Shown here: piece after piece, positions 14,101 through 24,835 of the stretch
Position numbering within the stretch: the first letter of the stretch is position 1
Layout of the letters: every line of letters starts with the position of its first letter
Source: Lycorma delicatula
Taxonomy: Eukaryota; Arthropoda; Insecta; Hemiptera; Fulgoridae
Direction of reading: 5' to 3'
DNA: 64,000 nt
Assembly: GCF_047948215.1 (NCBI RefSeq)
Contig: NC_134465.1
Span: 52,049,946-52,113,945, forward strand
Position numbers and translations under genes: made by a program
Notes under the pieces: generated by a model
What the model saw: the letters and a program-made list of their open reading frames with translations, nothing else
Told to the model about the DNA's origin: nothing
Databases searched by the model: none

Positions 14101-17100
14101 TATTTTTAATTAGCATTTTCTAAAAACCCATTGATAAAAGTAATATTGTTTATGTAAACAGTATTTTTATTATACTAGTTGAATTAAACAGTTGTTTCTG
14201 TAAAAAGAATATCAGGGTTATAATTTATTATAATATCTCTTGGATGAAATTTATAGTGATAAATTAGTGTGATAAATTTATAGTGATATAGTGAAGACTA
14301 AATCAAAGAAAAAAAGAATTACTTAAGTTGCACGCATGGCCACAGATTGATTCCCTGTTTTTCCATGTGACAGAGCCTCTAGCAAAGATAGTGGCTACAG
14401 AACAAAGATAGTGATACAGAAAACCTTCTATATCTTGCAGTTTGCTAAATGTGAATCTCTAGTCACAGTTCAACATGCATTTCATAGAAAGTTTAATTGC
14501 AATCCTGCTAGTGACAATAACATTTGTCGATTGCATAATCAGTTTGAAAAGACTGGATATCGGTGAAAAGTAAAGCATACAGAATGACTGACAATGTCCG
14601 AAGAAAATGTCAGGGAGTATTTCCTGCATAGTCCTAAAAAATCTGTTATGAAGGCCAGCCACGGTCCGGCAATGCAGGTGATGGAATTCACAGGTGAACA
14701 TTCCACATCCAGTGTGAAATGTTTTAAGGAATTGCTTATATATGCATCCATACCACTTACAGCTGTTACGGAATCTGAAACCACCAATTACATTGTACAT
14801 GCCGACTTCACATCAAAAAATGTTGCAGCATGAAGATGATGACTTTCTTGATTATATTATGTTTGGGTGAGTCAACAATATTTCATCTTAATGAAAAAGT
14901 TAACACACAATGTCAGATCTCAGGGATTATAAAATATCTATGAACTCTTACAATGTGAAAAGTACTCTCCAAAATTACATTTTCTCTGTATATTACCTAA
15001 ACAGTAAGTTTACAGATCGTTCATTTTCATTGAAGATACCGTAACAGGAGTTTCTTATTCAGATATGTTGCGAACAAGGCTCTATCCTAAACTGCAGGAT
15101 GGCCAGAAATTCTTATTTAGCAACAAGATGGTATCCTCCTCATCAGCATAACTCATATGGAATGGTTTAAATGACATTTTCTCTGACTGTTGGATTGGTC
15201 AGCATCTCAAAGCTTGTTTGCGATAGTCTTCAAGGTCACCTGACCCATATGATATTTTTTTGTTTTGGGTTTTGTAAAGGATCTTATGCATGCACCTCCA
15301 TTACCTACTGATTTATCCAATTTGAGGCACAGGATTGAAGCATTTGTCACTTGCATTACACCAGACATGCTTATTTAAAGTACAGGACAAACTCTCCTAT
15401 CAGATGGGGTTTACCAGGTGATGAAAGGTGATTCGCCCTTACTGTAAGTCAAAGATAAGAGATAATGATACCTTTAAAACCCTGATTCTCTTTTTTGTAC
15501 ATCCTGTATTTTAAATAAATTGGTGGTATAATTTTTTAAACGGTTTTGTAATTTATTTAAAATGACAAGGTAAAATGTGGCTCTTTATTGCAAGCCGAAG
15601 TACGGTTGAGTTAAACAAAAACAGTTAAATTGACTGGTTATAATTATAATTTTTTTAAAAGTAAGTGATTGTTGTTTTTAGCAAAGACTGCATATTCACA
15701 AATATAAATACAAGGGTAAGTTACTATTTTTAATTTTCTAACTAAATATTATTCAGTAGGGCTAATACTTTTGTGAGAAAACAATGATTTGATTGTACGC
15801 TTTTTGTAGGCTTTTGTACCTTGAAGACTTATTCTAACTTTTTGAGGAAGAGGATAATATCCCTCAAAGTCAGAGATGATATTATGCTTCAGACAGTAAA
15901 GTAATAAAGAGTAAAATTGTTTTGAAGTGTTTGCCTCAAAAAGTCAGAGATTATATTCAAAATTAGAGAATATATTTTACTTCAGACAGGAATATACGTA
16001 ACCATATATTTATATTTATTAATCATAATAAATATTTAATAATGATGACAAGTTGAGTATTTTATTAATGTGCTTCAAAGGAAAACAAAATATAAAGTCA
16101 AACAGGTAATTTAAATCTACTTTTTACATCTCATTTTCACCAATTTTTTGACCAATTCAATTTTAAATCATGTGGAAAATTAAAATTTTCCACATCAATT
16201 CTAATTTTTTATGTGAAAATACTTTTAATAACAAGATCATCCAAATACCATTACATGATAACCTAAGCAATTTAAAGACAACAATTTTTTAATTTTCTTA
16301 GTTACCAAAATTATTTGTTATTAGCTTATTTTCCAGTATATCATCTTTCTGAGATTCCAAAAAAAATAAATAACCTTTTATTTAAGCCACTGCACTTTGC
16401 TTTCGCTTTTTTGATAGCGAAGATGTTCTTTATGTTAATAAAAGATAAGGACTATACCATGGCAGAACCAATATGTTTCTACAGCATATAAATTACTATA
16501 AATTCTTATTATGGATACTGGGTACTTATCACGGATATTGGTTGGAAGTTACCAAAATCTTTACCTGGAAATAAACTTACAATGGGCCACTAGAAAAAAC
16601 TTCTTTTACACAATTAAAAAAAAAGAAATCATTGAGAATGATGCTTTTAGTAAAATTTATACATCCAGTTCAGTTAAATGATAAGATTTAAAAAAAAAGA
16701 CGACACCACTAGTTCTAATTGAACTTTACGAATATTTAATTGTTTTGGGTGATCAAGAGTCTGGCATTGCCCAATACACAACCAGCAGCTGCTGGAGAGC
16801 AGATATGAGGTCTGTTTAAAAAATAACCAAACTTTTTGTAAAAAAAAAACACAACATTACAATTAATTTCTTTCAAAGCATTCTGCTTTTCGTTGTAAAC
16901 ACTTTTTCCAATATCCACAACATTTTGAAAAAGACTTGGTGAAAAATGCTCGGATGTGAACACTTTGTTCACACCTGATTTTCTAAATAATAATGGTGGT
17001 TGACTCTCTGCACTGCAGATAGAAACTCATAGTTAACAACGCCTTTGAAATAAAAAAATAAAAAACTATCATCAACTTTGTGTTAGAAAGACATTTTTTC

Positions 17101-19299
17101 TTCCCTTTTTCAGTCTTTGTGATGATTTTCCGATTCACTGTGATAATTTGAGAATTTTGTTTCAATATCAAACCCAGACAACCATCTCTCATCACCAGTT
17201 ATTACTGCTGACAAGATTTCATCATATGCACAATTCAAAATTTCCTAACAGATCCCTACACAATTATCTTTCTGCTTTTATATAAAAGAGTTTAAGAACA
17301 AACTTGGCAGAGACACAGTTATTTGTGTCTAAACTCACTAAAATCCCAATCTCGTCTGCTAGCTCAGAAAAGATTAAAAATCACTTGATCTCACTAAATT
17401 ATTTATTTGGGTAACATGGGACATATCCTCTGATGTTAAAGTCTTCCTGGATGAGAATCATCTTTAGTCCAAACCATAGTCAACCACATTTAAAACACCA
17501 AAACCACTCGTAGCATTTGTGAGTGGTCAGAGTACTCCCCATAAGCTTCTTGAATCATTTTGTTTCAGTAAAATCTTTGGCAAGGTTAACGCAAACTGTA
17601 ATTTTTTCTTCACAATTTTTTGTGCTTGTTGCTCATCACAAAAGAAATCAAACACCTGCTTTCAATGGACACTACATAAAAACTAGTTAGTTAATTGTCA
17701 TAGATGTGCATGGGTGGTGGGAGATTGTTTGTTAGTTCCTATGCTATATGGTAACGCTAACCACAAAATATCTCTACAAGCACCAGAGAAAAATGTTCAG
17801 TAATCTTTTAATTAGATATTGTATGGCTGCCAAGTCTGAACAAAGCAGGTCCTCTCTAACTAACACAAAGGATGCATCAGTTCTATCATCATGGTCTTAC
17901 CATACTGCGGATATACTCTTATGGCTGCAGAATTGAAAACGAATAATGAAATGGGGTAGGTGGTGATAAAAGCAATTTATCCATGCTAGTTCACTGTTTT
18001 TGCCTTTTTTTTTTTTTATAACTAAAATTTCTAAATAAAACAGAATTTTTGGTGCTGGCAACACTCTTCTCACTGAACCATCAGACAGCCAATGAGTCAA
18101 ACACTCCCTTAGCAGGATGACCAACCCCGGTATGAGCTTGTCTGATCTGTTTCTTTCTTGGAGGGTGAAAAAAGCCAAACTAGAGCCAAGATACTTATTA
18201 GGTAAAGCCAAGCCACCAACAATATCTGCCTACCACTTACGTTGATGAAATTTTTATAACAAATAACAGATTTTCAATCAGATTAAAAGAAATAACATAA
18301 AAATCTTGAACTAGTTTAAACTGAAATAATTATAGTTAAGTTAAAGAAATATTTTTAACGTACATACCAATCAACTTTGTCTGGTATAACAGATATAGCT
18401 CTTTTGGATATATGATTCCTATGATGTCTATAGTTATCATGTTCATACATTGATGATGTTATACGATGATCTGTATGTTTTCTTAATCTATTATGCAAAT
18501 CACTTCGTAAATGATGATGTGTAAATTCATCCCTGGATAAGTCAGAGAATGCAGTTAAACCGTATAAAGCACTATCTTCATTTTGACGTTTTGCATTTAA
18601 TTCTTGTATCGTATCTAGTGATTTCTGAAAGAAAAATGAACCAACATAAAATGCAGTTATTATAATTCTACAAAATAGAACAGAAATTTAAGTTCCTCTA
18701 TCCAATATGTAAAAATAAGTTTCCACAGAAATTACTTAAAAAGTAAATGGAATACAATTTCATTTTTTAATTTCATTAATTACTGGAAATAATCTAGCTT
18801 ATTTTAATTGTTTATTTTCGGAAGGGAATTTCTAATTTATATAAATTACAAACGGGTATTAATCGAATTAATTATCATGACTTCATAACAATTTACAGAT
18901 TTGAAAAAGTTATGTAACAGCAAATACACTATGAAAAGTAATGTTTACGTTAAAAAACATTATAAATTCATTTAAGAGGTAAATTTTAACAGCTAATAAC
19001 TATAATTGATATTAGTCTTATAATGTTAATTACAATTAACCCGAGATTTACTAACGTAAAAAGTTTTTAGAAGTACAAACAAAAACAAATTACATAACCT
19101 TACTAACCTGAAAATTTTGATACCGTTTTTCATATTCATCGGAACCTTTTTTGTAAGATTTATTAAACTTTTTCATATACGACTGAAATAGTAAGTGGTT
19201 CTCTGTTTGATGTGGTTTTTGTATATGTATAGGTATACCTAAAAATAGTAAACCGATGAGTCCAATTCTTATAAGACAATCTTTCCAACTCAGAGCCAT
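1852..19299 (-). CDS. CTSO: Cathepsin O-like cysteine protease, six exons, 3'-incomplete
   Basis: Lysosomal or secreted papain-family (C1A) protease; the closest family match by motif is cathepsin O. The CDS joins 19299-19108, 18624-18368, 11057-10922, 6276-6128, 4778-4734 and 2120-1852. All junctions have AG/GT borders and compatible phases, giving 349 codons plus one base. Seen: N-terminal hydrophobic signal segment (about residues 6-20), an ERFNIN-like I29 propeptide in exons 1-2 with a GLTAFSDLSRDEF-like segment, oxyanion Gln about 162 and nucleophile Cys about 168 (CGACWAF), His about 308 (INHAVQI) and Asn about 328 (IRNSWG). The segment WQYYLGGVIQYHCS resembles cathepsin O rather than cathepsins L or B. 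Human cathepsin O is about 321 residues. The usual short C-terminal exon after NICG is not visible between 1 and 1851. Start 19299 is preferred because it has A at -3, G at +4 and lies next to the hydrophobic segment; 19332 is an in-frame alternative adding 11 residues. Confidence 0.9.
2622..3195 (-). pseudogene. Tc1-like transposase remnant in cathepsin intron 5
   Basis: The minus strand carries DWKKVIFSDKAHLFVHS at about 3190, then EHFQQTVKH, and finally VLDWPGNLPDLNPFENYW with the terminal DDE glutamate. Reading shifts frame and meets stops between the blocks, so it is dead. DWPxxxPDLNPIEN is diagnostic of Tc1-type transposases. No clear terminal inverted repeats seen. Confidence 0.8.
3820..4114 (+). 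mobile_element. SINE-A, tRNA-derived
   Basis: Pol III A box TGGCCTAGTGG and a B-box-like GGTTTAAATCC sit in the head. The body reads through a conserved GACTGTACAAGACTACACTT segment, and the 3' end GGAGGCTAAACAGAAAAAGA is A-rich. The same ~290-base unit recurs at five other places in the window. Confidence 0.85.
4734..4778 (-). CDS. CTSO: Cathepsin O-like exon 5 (45-base micro-exon)
   Basis: 45 bases between TTTTTTCAG and GTAAGT. It encodes VNVGVEVAKNFSCD with one leading and two trailing bases that fit the phases of exons 4 and 6 exactly (Lys and Tyr split codons). Too short for ordinary ORF detection; supported by splice sites, phase and position in the fold. Confidence 0.8.
4779..6127. 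other. Intron 4 of cathepsin O-like gene; nothing else seen
   Basis: Very AT-rich sequence with poly-A/T runs and no coding or repeat structure that I recognise. Confidence 0.6.
6128..6276 (-). CDS. CTSO: Cathepsin O-like exon 4
   Basis: 149 bases between AATAG and GTAATT. Encodes IIDCAENGNFGCDGGDTCGM, with the conserved disulfide cysteines and the GC-x-GG segment that follow the active site in C1A proteases. It then runs through LTAYKIKVGLESQYPLKLEN to VCKRS. The two leftover bases (AA) complete a Lys codon with exon 5. Confidence 0.9.
6397..7700 (-). mobile_element. Mariner-like element with both TIRs, decayed
   Basis: Left end AGGTCTGTTCAGAAAATAAC and right end (reverse complement) AGGTCTGTTCAGAGAATAAC form about 25-base terminal inverted repeats, 22 identical. 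Inside, on the minus strand, are N-terminal blocks (GENFHRNISTFE, INDLVHANRRLTVRELAEEV) near 7250-7480 and the C-terminal FLFPKLKLVIKG block near 6600. Frameshifts and stops separate them, so it is non-autonomous. It lies in cathepsin intron 3. Confidence 0.85.
7701..10921. other. Remainder of intron 3; only an A-rich simple repeat
   Basis: No protein domain recognised on either strand. Around 8850-8917 there are about eight diverged copies of a CTTAAAAA-type unit. Confidence 0.55.
10922..11057 (-). CDS. CTSO: Cathepsin O-like exon 3: active-site cysteine
   Basis: 136 bases between TTTAAG and GTAAGA. Encodes RDKGVITKVRNQ then KLCGACWAFSTVETIES, containing the oxyanion-hole Gln and the catalytic Cys in CGACWAF. 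Ends LDLSVQE in phase 0. It is flanked by a 7.3 kb intron upstream and a 4.6 kb intron downstream. Confidence 0.92.
11388..12300 (+). pseudogene. Mariner-like transposase remnant in intron 2
   Basis: Begins with ACGAGTCATCCAGAAAGTAA, resembling a mariner terminus. Plus-strand translation shows PAKWEVHRMIRFLYVKTF (N-terminal HTH) near 11570 and MEWHHSK then WDQKGILLVDFM near 11980-12105, the block preceding the second catalytic Asp. Multiple frames and stops. No matching right terminus found. Confidence 0.75.
13076..13170 (+). repeat. 32-33 bp tandem repeat, three copies
   Basis: CATCATTACTCTCAGAGAAA-type units start at 13076, 13108 and 13141. Confidence 0.85.
14049..15507 (+). pseudogene. 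DUF4817-type transposase remnant in intron 2
   Basis: Plus strand gives LQFAKCESLVTVQHAFHRKF then NNICRLHNQFEKTGY near 14440-14560, MSEENVREYFLHSPKKSVMK at 14594, FIEDTVTGVSYSDML near 15035, and SRSPDPYDIFLFW near 15227. Together these order as a DUF4817 plus DDE transposase with stops and shifts. Outer ACAGGGTGAACAT / (rc) ACAGGATGTACA could be degraded termini. Confidence 0.75.
16170..16195. repeat. 26-base palindrome
   Basis: ATGTGGAAAATT, two A residues, then its exact complement AATTTTCCACAT. Confidence 0.9.
16808..17720 (-). pseudogene. Second mariner-like copy with AGGTCTGTTTA terminus
   Basis: Left end AGGTCTGTTTAAAAAATAAC is related to the TIR at 6397. Minus-strand blocks near 17080-17370 read ELADEIGILVS, VSAKFVLKL, LCRDLLGNFELCI and SSQRLKKGRK, in mariner order. 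Many stops; the right terminus is not recognisable. Confidence 0.7.
17721..18367. other. 5' part of intron 2, unassigned
   Basis: Contains an open minus frame at 17897-18211 (104 codons) with no recognised domain, split by a poly-K run from a T-tract. I do not call it a gene. Confidence 0.4.
18368..18624 (-). CDS. CTSO: Cathepsin O-like exon 2: rest of propeptide to mature N-terminus
   Basis: 257 bases between TTTCAG and GTATGT, phase 0 in and phase 2 out. It completes the I29 propeptide (LDTIQELNA, then LYGLTAFSDLSRDEF). A His/Arg-rich stretch follows, then VIPDKVDW, the usual start of a mature papain-fold domain. The split Trp codon (TG|G) joins exon 3 exactly. The histidine-rich linker (about residues 105-135) is longer than I expect for the family. 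Confidence 0.88.
19108..19299 (-). CDS. CTSO: Cathepsin O-like exon 1: signal peptide and propeptide start
   Basis: 64 codons ending in phase 0 at CAG|GTTAGT. The product begins MALSWKDCLIRIGLIGLLFL, a credible signal peptide. It continues into the helical I29 inhibitor prodomain, with residues FNKSYKKGSDEYEKRYQNFQ at its end, matching the E-x3-R-x3-F part of the ERFNIN pattern. Confidence 0.88.
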
Positions 19300-19705
19300 A
19301 GTGTTCAGCGCACGCAATCCCTCGTTTTGCATTTGCTATATTCAAGGTATGTCTACAATCAGGAACGAACTAGTACTTCATATACGATGCGCATGCGTTG
19401 CGTATGAAATTGTGAAAGAAAATGAACTTGAGAAATTTAACCAAAACTTTACAGTAATCATTATTATTTATTAATGAAGTTAAAAAGTTCAAAAAATAGC
19501 TGATCATTAAAATAATTTAATAATGATAATTATTATCGCCCATACTTAGTTATTGCTGCCCATTACTTATGTTTACATATAAAATCATCTATATTTCACA
19601 ACAGAATGACAAGTTATTCATTTACGTACGAGTATTCACTAATATCACGGCAGCCGATTCGCAGACCAATCTCAAATAAGCTTCCGAAATCTTTGCTTAA
19701 CCAAA

Positions 19706-19863
19706 CTTTTTTTTTTTAACCTCCCGGACCACCATTAGGTATTACTTCAGAGGATGAGATGAATGACAATTTTTGTAGCTTGTGAAAATGCCATGCCTGA
19801 CCGTGATTTGAACCGGAACCCCCGGATGAAAGGCCGAGACGCTACCACGCACGCACGGAGTCC
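19706..19863 (-). mobile_element. SINE-B, tRNA-derived (diverged copy)
   Basis: Plus strand starts with a T-tract then AACCTCCCGGACCACC and ends with a degraded B-box region GTGATTTGAACCGG. Matches the better-preserved copy at 23810-23966. Lies 0.4 kb upstream of the cathepsin start. Confidence 0.75.
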
Positions 19864-19883
19864 AGCAAACTATCAATTAATTA

Positions 19884-21158
19884 GGGAATTAACTCACTAT
19901 TGAAAATTGTTTATAACTTTTTAAATAATTAACTAATTTTCATGAAACAAAATACATTATGTTCCTTACAACGGTAGAATTGTTATACAATGCTAAAATT
20001 CCACATAAGCACCACCGTTATCCACCAGTTTCCGTAAGCAGATGGGGATGTTTGCGATAGACTTCTGCAGACAATCCAGCGACACGTTTCCAAAAACTTG
20101 GCGAATTTGTTCCTCCAATTCATCAAGAGTTTATGGTTTTATGCGATAAACTTCCTCTATCGCCCAGCCCCAGAGGAAGAAGTCACAGGGGGTTAGGCCA
20201 GGACTTCTTGTTGGCCATTCAAGGGGGCCACGACTTTCCAACCAGCAACATGGAAAATGGGCGTAAAGCCACGGACGAACAGGACTTGCGAAGTGAGGTG
20301 GGGGCCCCATCTTGCATAAAGATTAGGTCGTTGTAATTGTCCCATGTGGATACAATACCGTGAACATGATTTCAAGCATATCAAGGTACCTTTCTGGACT
20401 CATGTGAACCCACAACTTTCGTGGATGTCATGTCGCACCACACTGTGACCTTTGGGCGATGTTGGCTTTTTTTCAACAATCACCCTCGGATACTCTGTTG
20501 CCCAATAATAACAACTGTGCCGGTTAACAAACCCCCCGACATGAAACACGGCTTCATCTGACCACAAAATATTACCGAAAATATCAGGTCAGTCTTCATA
20601 CTACGAAGTATCATTTCTTCATATTCTAACCGATAATCACTGTATTCCTGCGATAATTCCTGGCACTAATGTGATTTCTATGGAAGAAAATTCAACTCTT
20701 TCTTCAGACAACTTCGGCTTGTATTCCGGGTTAAACCACTTTCGCGAGATGTTTGTCTTTGTGATTTCTGAAACACTTATACATTTTCCTTCGTCCTGGA
20801 TGTTGAGGGGTGTCTCCTAACATCTGATACAGAATCTGTGTCCATTGCCTTTGAGTGGCAATTCCTTATGGTCTTTGCATTTACCAAAGTACAAGGTGTT
20901 TTCACACTTCGCCACCTTCTCTGTACTTGTACCACTGATAACCATACTTTGTAGGGGAATGCCAGCTGAGTCCGCTCACGCAAGGTTAGACGTTGCACCA
21001 TAGTCCGCCATTGATACCTGCAATGACATAAATGAGATATCATGTAATAAATTCTACCACTGTAAGGGACAAATTGCTTTTATTTTTATGAAAATTGGTT
21101 AAGTGTTAAAAAATTTTAAACAATATTCAATAGGAAGTTAATTTCCACCCACCCAGTA
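19884..21158 (-). mobile_element. Mariner-like element with ~70 bp terminal inverted repeats, decayed
   Basis: Left AATTAACTCACTATTGAAAA onward mirrors the reverse complement of the right end (AATTAACTTCCTATTGAATA) for about 65-70 bases to TAATTTTCAT-type ends near 19955 and 21087. The minus strand holds transposase debris, with an N-terminal segment at 20777-21043 and a degenerate C-terminal half near 20000-20400, broken by stops. The right end reaches a TACTGGGTGGGTGG terminus. Confidence 0.7.
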
Positions 21159-21344
21159 TATTTGCCACGAATCGCATTTAACATAATTTATAATGATAGA
21201 TCCAAATTTAGGTTTAACATTACCATCAGCACATCTATTTAATACACATGATAATTACAATTGAAATATACACTTTCAATAGCTTATTAAAAAAATTTTA
21301 AGAGTTGAAATCTTACTTAATTACATTGAATAATTCTTTAAGTT

Positions 21345-22440
21345 TCTATTTATAAATGTTGAATGCGTTCACCGTGTGTAACACGACAGATATCAACACG
21401 GTGGTCAAATTCATCCCAAACACGTGTAAGCATATGCCGGTCAACGGTAGCAACAGCATTTGTGATACATTGATTTAAGTTATCGTTATCAACAAGAAGG
21501 AGCGATACAAAAACTTTATCTTTTATTTAAACGCACAAAATGCAGTCGTAAGACGTTAAGACTACGCGATGGCCAACGCTTAAACACTGTGTTTTCCTCA
21601 CTTGTACGGGCAATACATCGTCTGGGAAAGCGTTCATCCAGATAATTTCTGACCTATCAGTGAGGCGGAGCTCCATCTTGTACAAAAGTTGTCAATATCT
21701 TCCTCGAGGCATTAGCAGTTGGCTTAAGATATCCGAATAAATTACTCCAGTAATTGTCACTTAGTGAAAAAAGAACGGTACTTACACCCTTTCACGAGAT
21801 ACTGCGCAAAAAACGTTCACCTTAACAGAATCGCGTACATTTTGTAAACTTTCTCTTGGGTTTTCTGTATCTCGTATCTTACATTATGTCTATTAAATTT
21901 TCCACTAAGAAACGTACATTCATCACCGAAAATTATGCGATGAAAAAAAGCCATCGTTATTTTCAGCACGTTCCTGTACGTTCACACAAAAAGACGTTAT
22001 CGTTGACATTAAATTTTGTATTGAAAAAAATTTGTACTAAATTTTGTAATTTATAAGGCGTCATTTACAAATGTTTCCGCAGATTTTTCCATATTGTCGG
22101 TTGAGGAAATTGCAATTTTAAACTTGCTGATCTATTCGATTTGTCTGTACTACGTTGTTACGCACCACAAACACGATCGATTTTTTTTCTAAAACAGAAT
22201 ATCTTCCAGCACTTTTCTTTTTTACACAGACACCCTGTATTTTGAAACTGTTTATTCCAGTCGTAGATTGATTTTCTTGTCGGTGGTTTACCATATTTTG
22301 TTCTGAAACGTCGCTGTACGACAGTAACAGAGCTTGTTTTAGCTAATTCGAGCACACAATAAGCTATCATTGTTGTAGTAGCGTTCATATTGCCATAGTG
22401 GTAACATGACACACTATCAATCAGTGACATTGCAGCAGAT
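21345..22440 (-). pseudogene. DUF4817-type transposase, nearly full-length but decayed
   Basis: The N-terminal part at 22158-22430 (minus) reads YCVLELAKTSSVTVVQRRF then YGKPPTRKSIYDWNKQFQNT. The C-terminal part near 21350-21475 reads ITNAVATVDRHMLTRVWDEF then DICRVTHGERIQHL, a typical end of this family. The middle is frameshifted. Confidence 0.8.
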
Positions 22441-22654
22441 CAGATATACCAACATAAACATTAAAAAATTCCCTGTAAAACATATCATTTACTATATTCA
22501 CATACATCATTTAATTAGATAGATTTCATAAGAAATTTACCTATTGTAACAGGTACTATAATTCGACTTCCGGAAAATTTCGACATATCTTCGCGTTTTT
22601 CATCCCCCAGACTCTAAAACCACCGTCAGTTCAAAAGTTTATATATACATTTAT

Positions 22655-23110
22655 ATATATTTTACTTTCTTATGAACACGATAACTGCTGTAATTTTGCG
22701 CCAATCACTTTCAAATTGATACATAAAATATAACAACCCAAAATCTCGGTTGAGTTCGTTAATGAGCAAACTCGGACCATGGGGGTGGAAATGGGGGGCA
22801 TTTTCGAAAAAAGAACAACAAAATATCTCTATAACTTTCTTATTAAGTAAAATATCGAATTCGTTTAGAGTTCCTACTATTCTTTGGATAAGGGCCTAAA
22901 ACTTATAAAAGTAAGGTTTTTGATATCACCAACCATTGCCCCAGGGGGTGGAAAAAATGAGGTTTCGAAGAAAAAATCATACCTCCCTTAATGGGCACAA
23001 TATCGAATCGGTTTAAAGTGGTCATTAGTCCTCTAAAATTACTTAAAACTTTTGTCTGAAAGAATTTTTGATATGACCAACCCTTACGGCAAGGGATGAC
23101 CAAAATATTA
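22655..23110. repeat. Degenerate ~150 bp tandem repeat, about three units
   Basis: Units share a start like CTTATTAAGTAAAATATCGA, a middle like TTTTTGATAT-ACCAACC, and a G-rich end such as GGGGGTGGAAA (near 22785, 22937, 23090). Divergence between units is high. Confidence 0.65.
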
Positions 23111-23248
23111 ATGGAATTGTAAGAAAACGGGGCTTGTCGTATGCTAAACATGTGAAACGTTTTTTCACATCCAACAATTGTCGTACTGAATAAATTTGAA
23201 GTTTTTCTTAACTTTAAGGTGAAAATCTTTTTATCCCCCTAGATTTTT

Positions 23249-23805
23249 TTTTTTTTTAACCTCCGGAACCGGAACAGAGGAGAATGGCGCCGGAGGGCGC
23301 GGGGGCGGACCGGTCCTCGGCTGAGTGCCTAGGGGTCCCCCCCGTACGTCTGAGGATTACCTGGGTGCGATGAGGCCGGAAACACTCTGCTCGTGCGTCT
23401 GATGGTGACTACTGGTAAGTGGTGTGACTATTTAAGATTTCTGTCTTGAAGGTTGTGTGGGTGTGTAACGCGTGGGTATTGGGGATGTTAGTAGCGTGTC
23501 CTGTTTTCTGCAGGTTTTTGTGTGTTGTTGTTGTCGGCGTATGTATTTGACGTGCTATATGTGTTGCTTCCAGTAGCATTGTTTGTGTGGTGTGTGACAT
23601 TGTTGGATTGTTATGAATATGTGTGTAGGCGGTTCTCCCTTCTTCTGAAGAAATGTTTTTATAAGCAGTCCCAGGAAGAGGGAAGCCAGGTGTGGAGGTT
23701 TAGACGGTAGTGCGCAGGTATACATACGCCTTTGGTTATAACTGGCGGAACCTGTTAGCAAGCCCGACACTGCTTAGGCGCCCGTAAATGGGGTTCCTCC
23801 ACCTC
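23249..23805 (-). mobile_element. Probable LINE 3' region, family not identified
   Basis: GC content is far above the flanks. On the minus strand it ends in GGTT plus a long A-tract at 23249, as a retrotransposon 3' end would. No reverse transcriptase motif remains. Confidence 0.4.
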
Positions 23806-23809
23806 TTAA

Positions 23810-23966
23810 AAGAAAAACCTCTGGAACCACTGTTATGTATTGCTTCAGAGGATGAGATGAAATGATAATTTTTGTAGCGTGTGAAAATGCCATGCCTGAC
23901 CGGGATTCGAACCCGGGACTTCCGAATGAAAGCCCGAGACGTTACCACTCACACCACGGAGGCCGG
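23810..23966 (-). mobile_element. SINE-B, tRNA-derived (best copy)
   Basis: Minus strand starts CCGGCCTCCGTGGTGTGAGT, contains a perfect B box GGTTCGAATCC within CCCGGGTTCGAATCCCGG, and continues GGCATGGCATTTTCACACGC to the 3' GGTTCCAGAGGTT end. Other copies: 19706, 35255, 53626. Confidence 0.85.
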
Positions 23967-24835
23967 CTTTTAGCTACTTAGCTCGGGGGAAATCTACCTC
24001 CGGCTATCAGCGTGCCGAAAGGGATTTTTTTTTAAATTTAATTACCATTTTATTTTTTATAAGGTATCGAATGTGTATATTTCATTTGTAATCACTCTGT
24101 ATAATCAATCGTTTTCTATGGTTTTTTTCTACCTGGTTAGTTATGATATTTTTATTTTATTTAGATTCACTCAAACAAAATTGTAAAATGAATCGTTTCT
24201 TAGCGATGGTTGAACTATGCTGTTGTGATATAATATACGCTGCTTCGAGTATTATGGTTATTTAACATATATTTATGAAAAGTAGCTACGTTTTGAAACT
24301 TATTGTTTAATTAAATGCTTTTAAAATAAATCTTTTTATTCAAATTGTATAAATTAAAATACATTTAAAATTTTTGCCATACTGAGTCAGAAAGTAAGGA
24401 ACAATTCGATAAACAATTCCAGTCAAATCAAATTATAAATATAACAGGTAGGACTACTAATTATTGAATATAAACAAGTAACATTGGCGTTACGTAAGTT
24501 ATATAAATATTTCCTGTCTCACAGTTCTAATGATCTTATTTGAAAAGTGATTTCATCATGATTCATTGTGAACTAATATACGCTAAAATGGCTTTAGATT
24601 TAGTCTTTATTTAGGATTGATCCTTCTTACGCCACAGATTAACGTTATTCAAACACTCAATTCATCACAAACATTGGATCGTTAATGCCGCAGGCCATCG
24701 CGATGTTAATGCACTGATGTCATTGATAAAACACACTAATTATAAACATAAAAAAATAAAATTTGACATGACAAAATATACTGTGTAATTTTATTATTTA
24801 ATGACATTCTGTAGGGGCAGTTCCGAATCCTTTTA

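Noticed and set aside
17897..18211. 104-codon minus-strand ORF in cathepsin intron 2
   Set aside because: No recognised domain, includes a Lys run from a T-tract, and lies on the gene's own strand inside an intron; probably repeat-derived.
23936..23975. Possible tRNA gene ending near the SINE-B head
   Set aside because: The B box is perfect but the sequence continues into a conserved non-tRNA body found at other loci, so it is a SINE.
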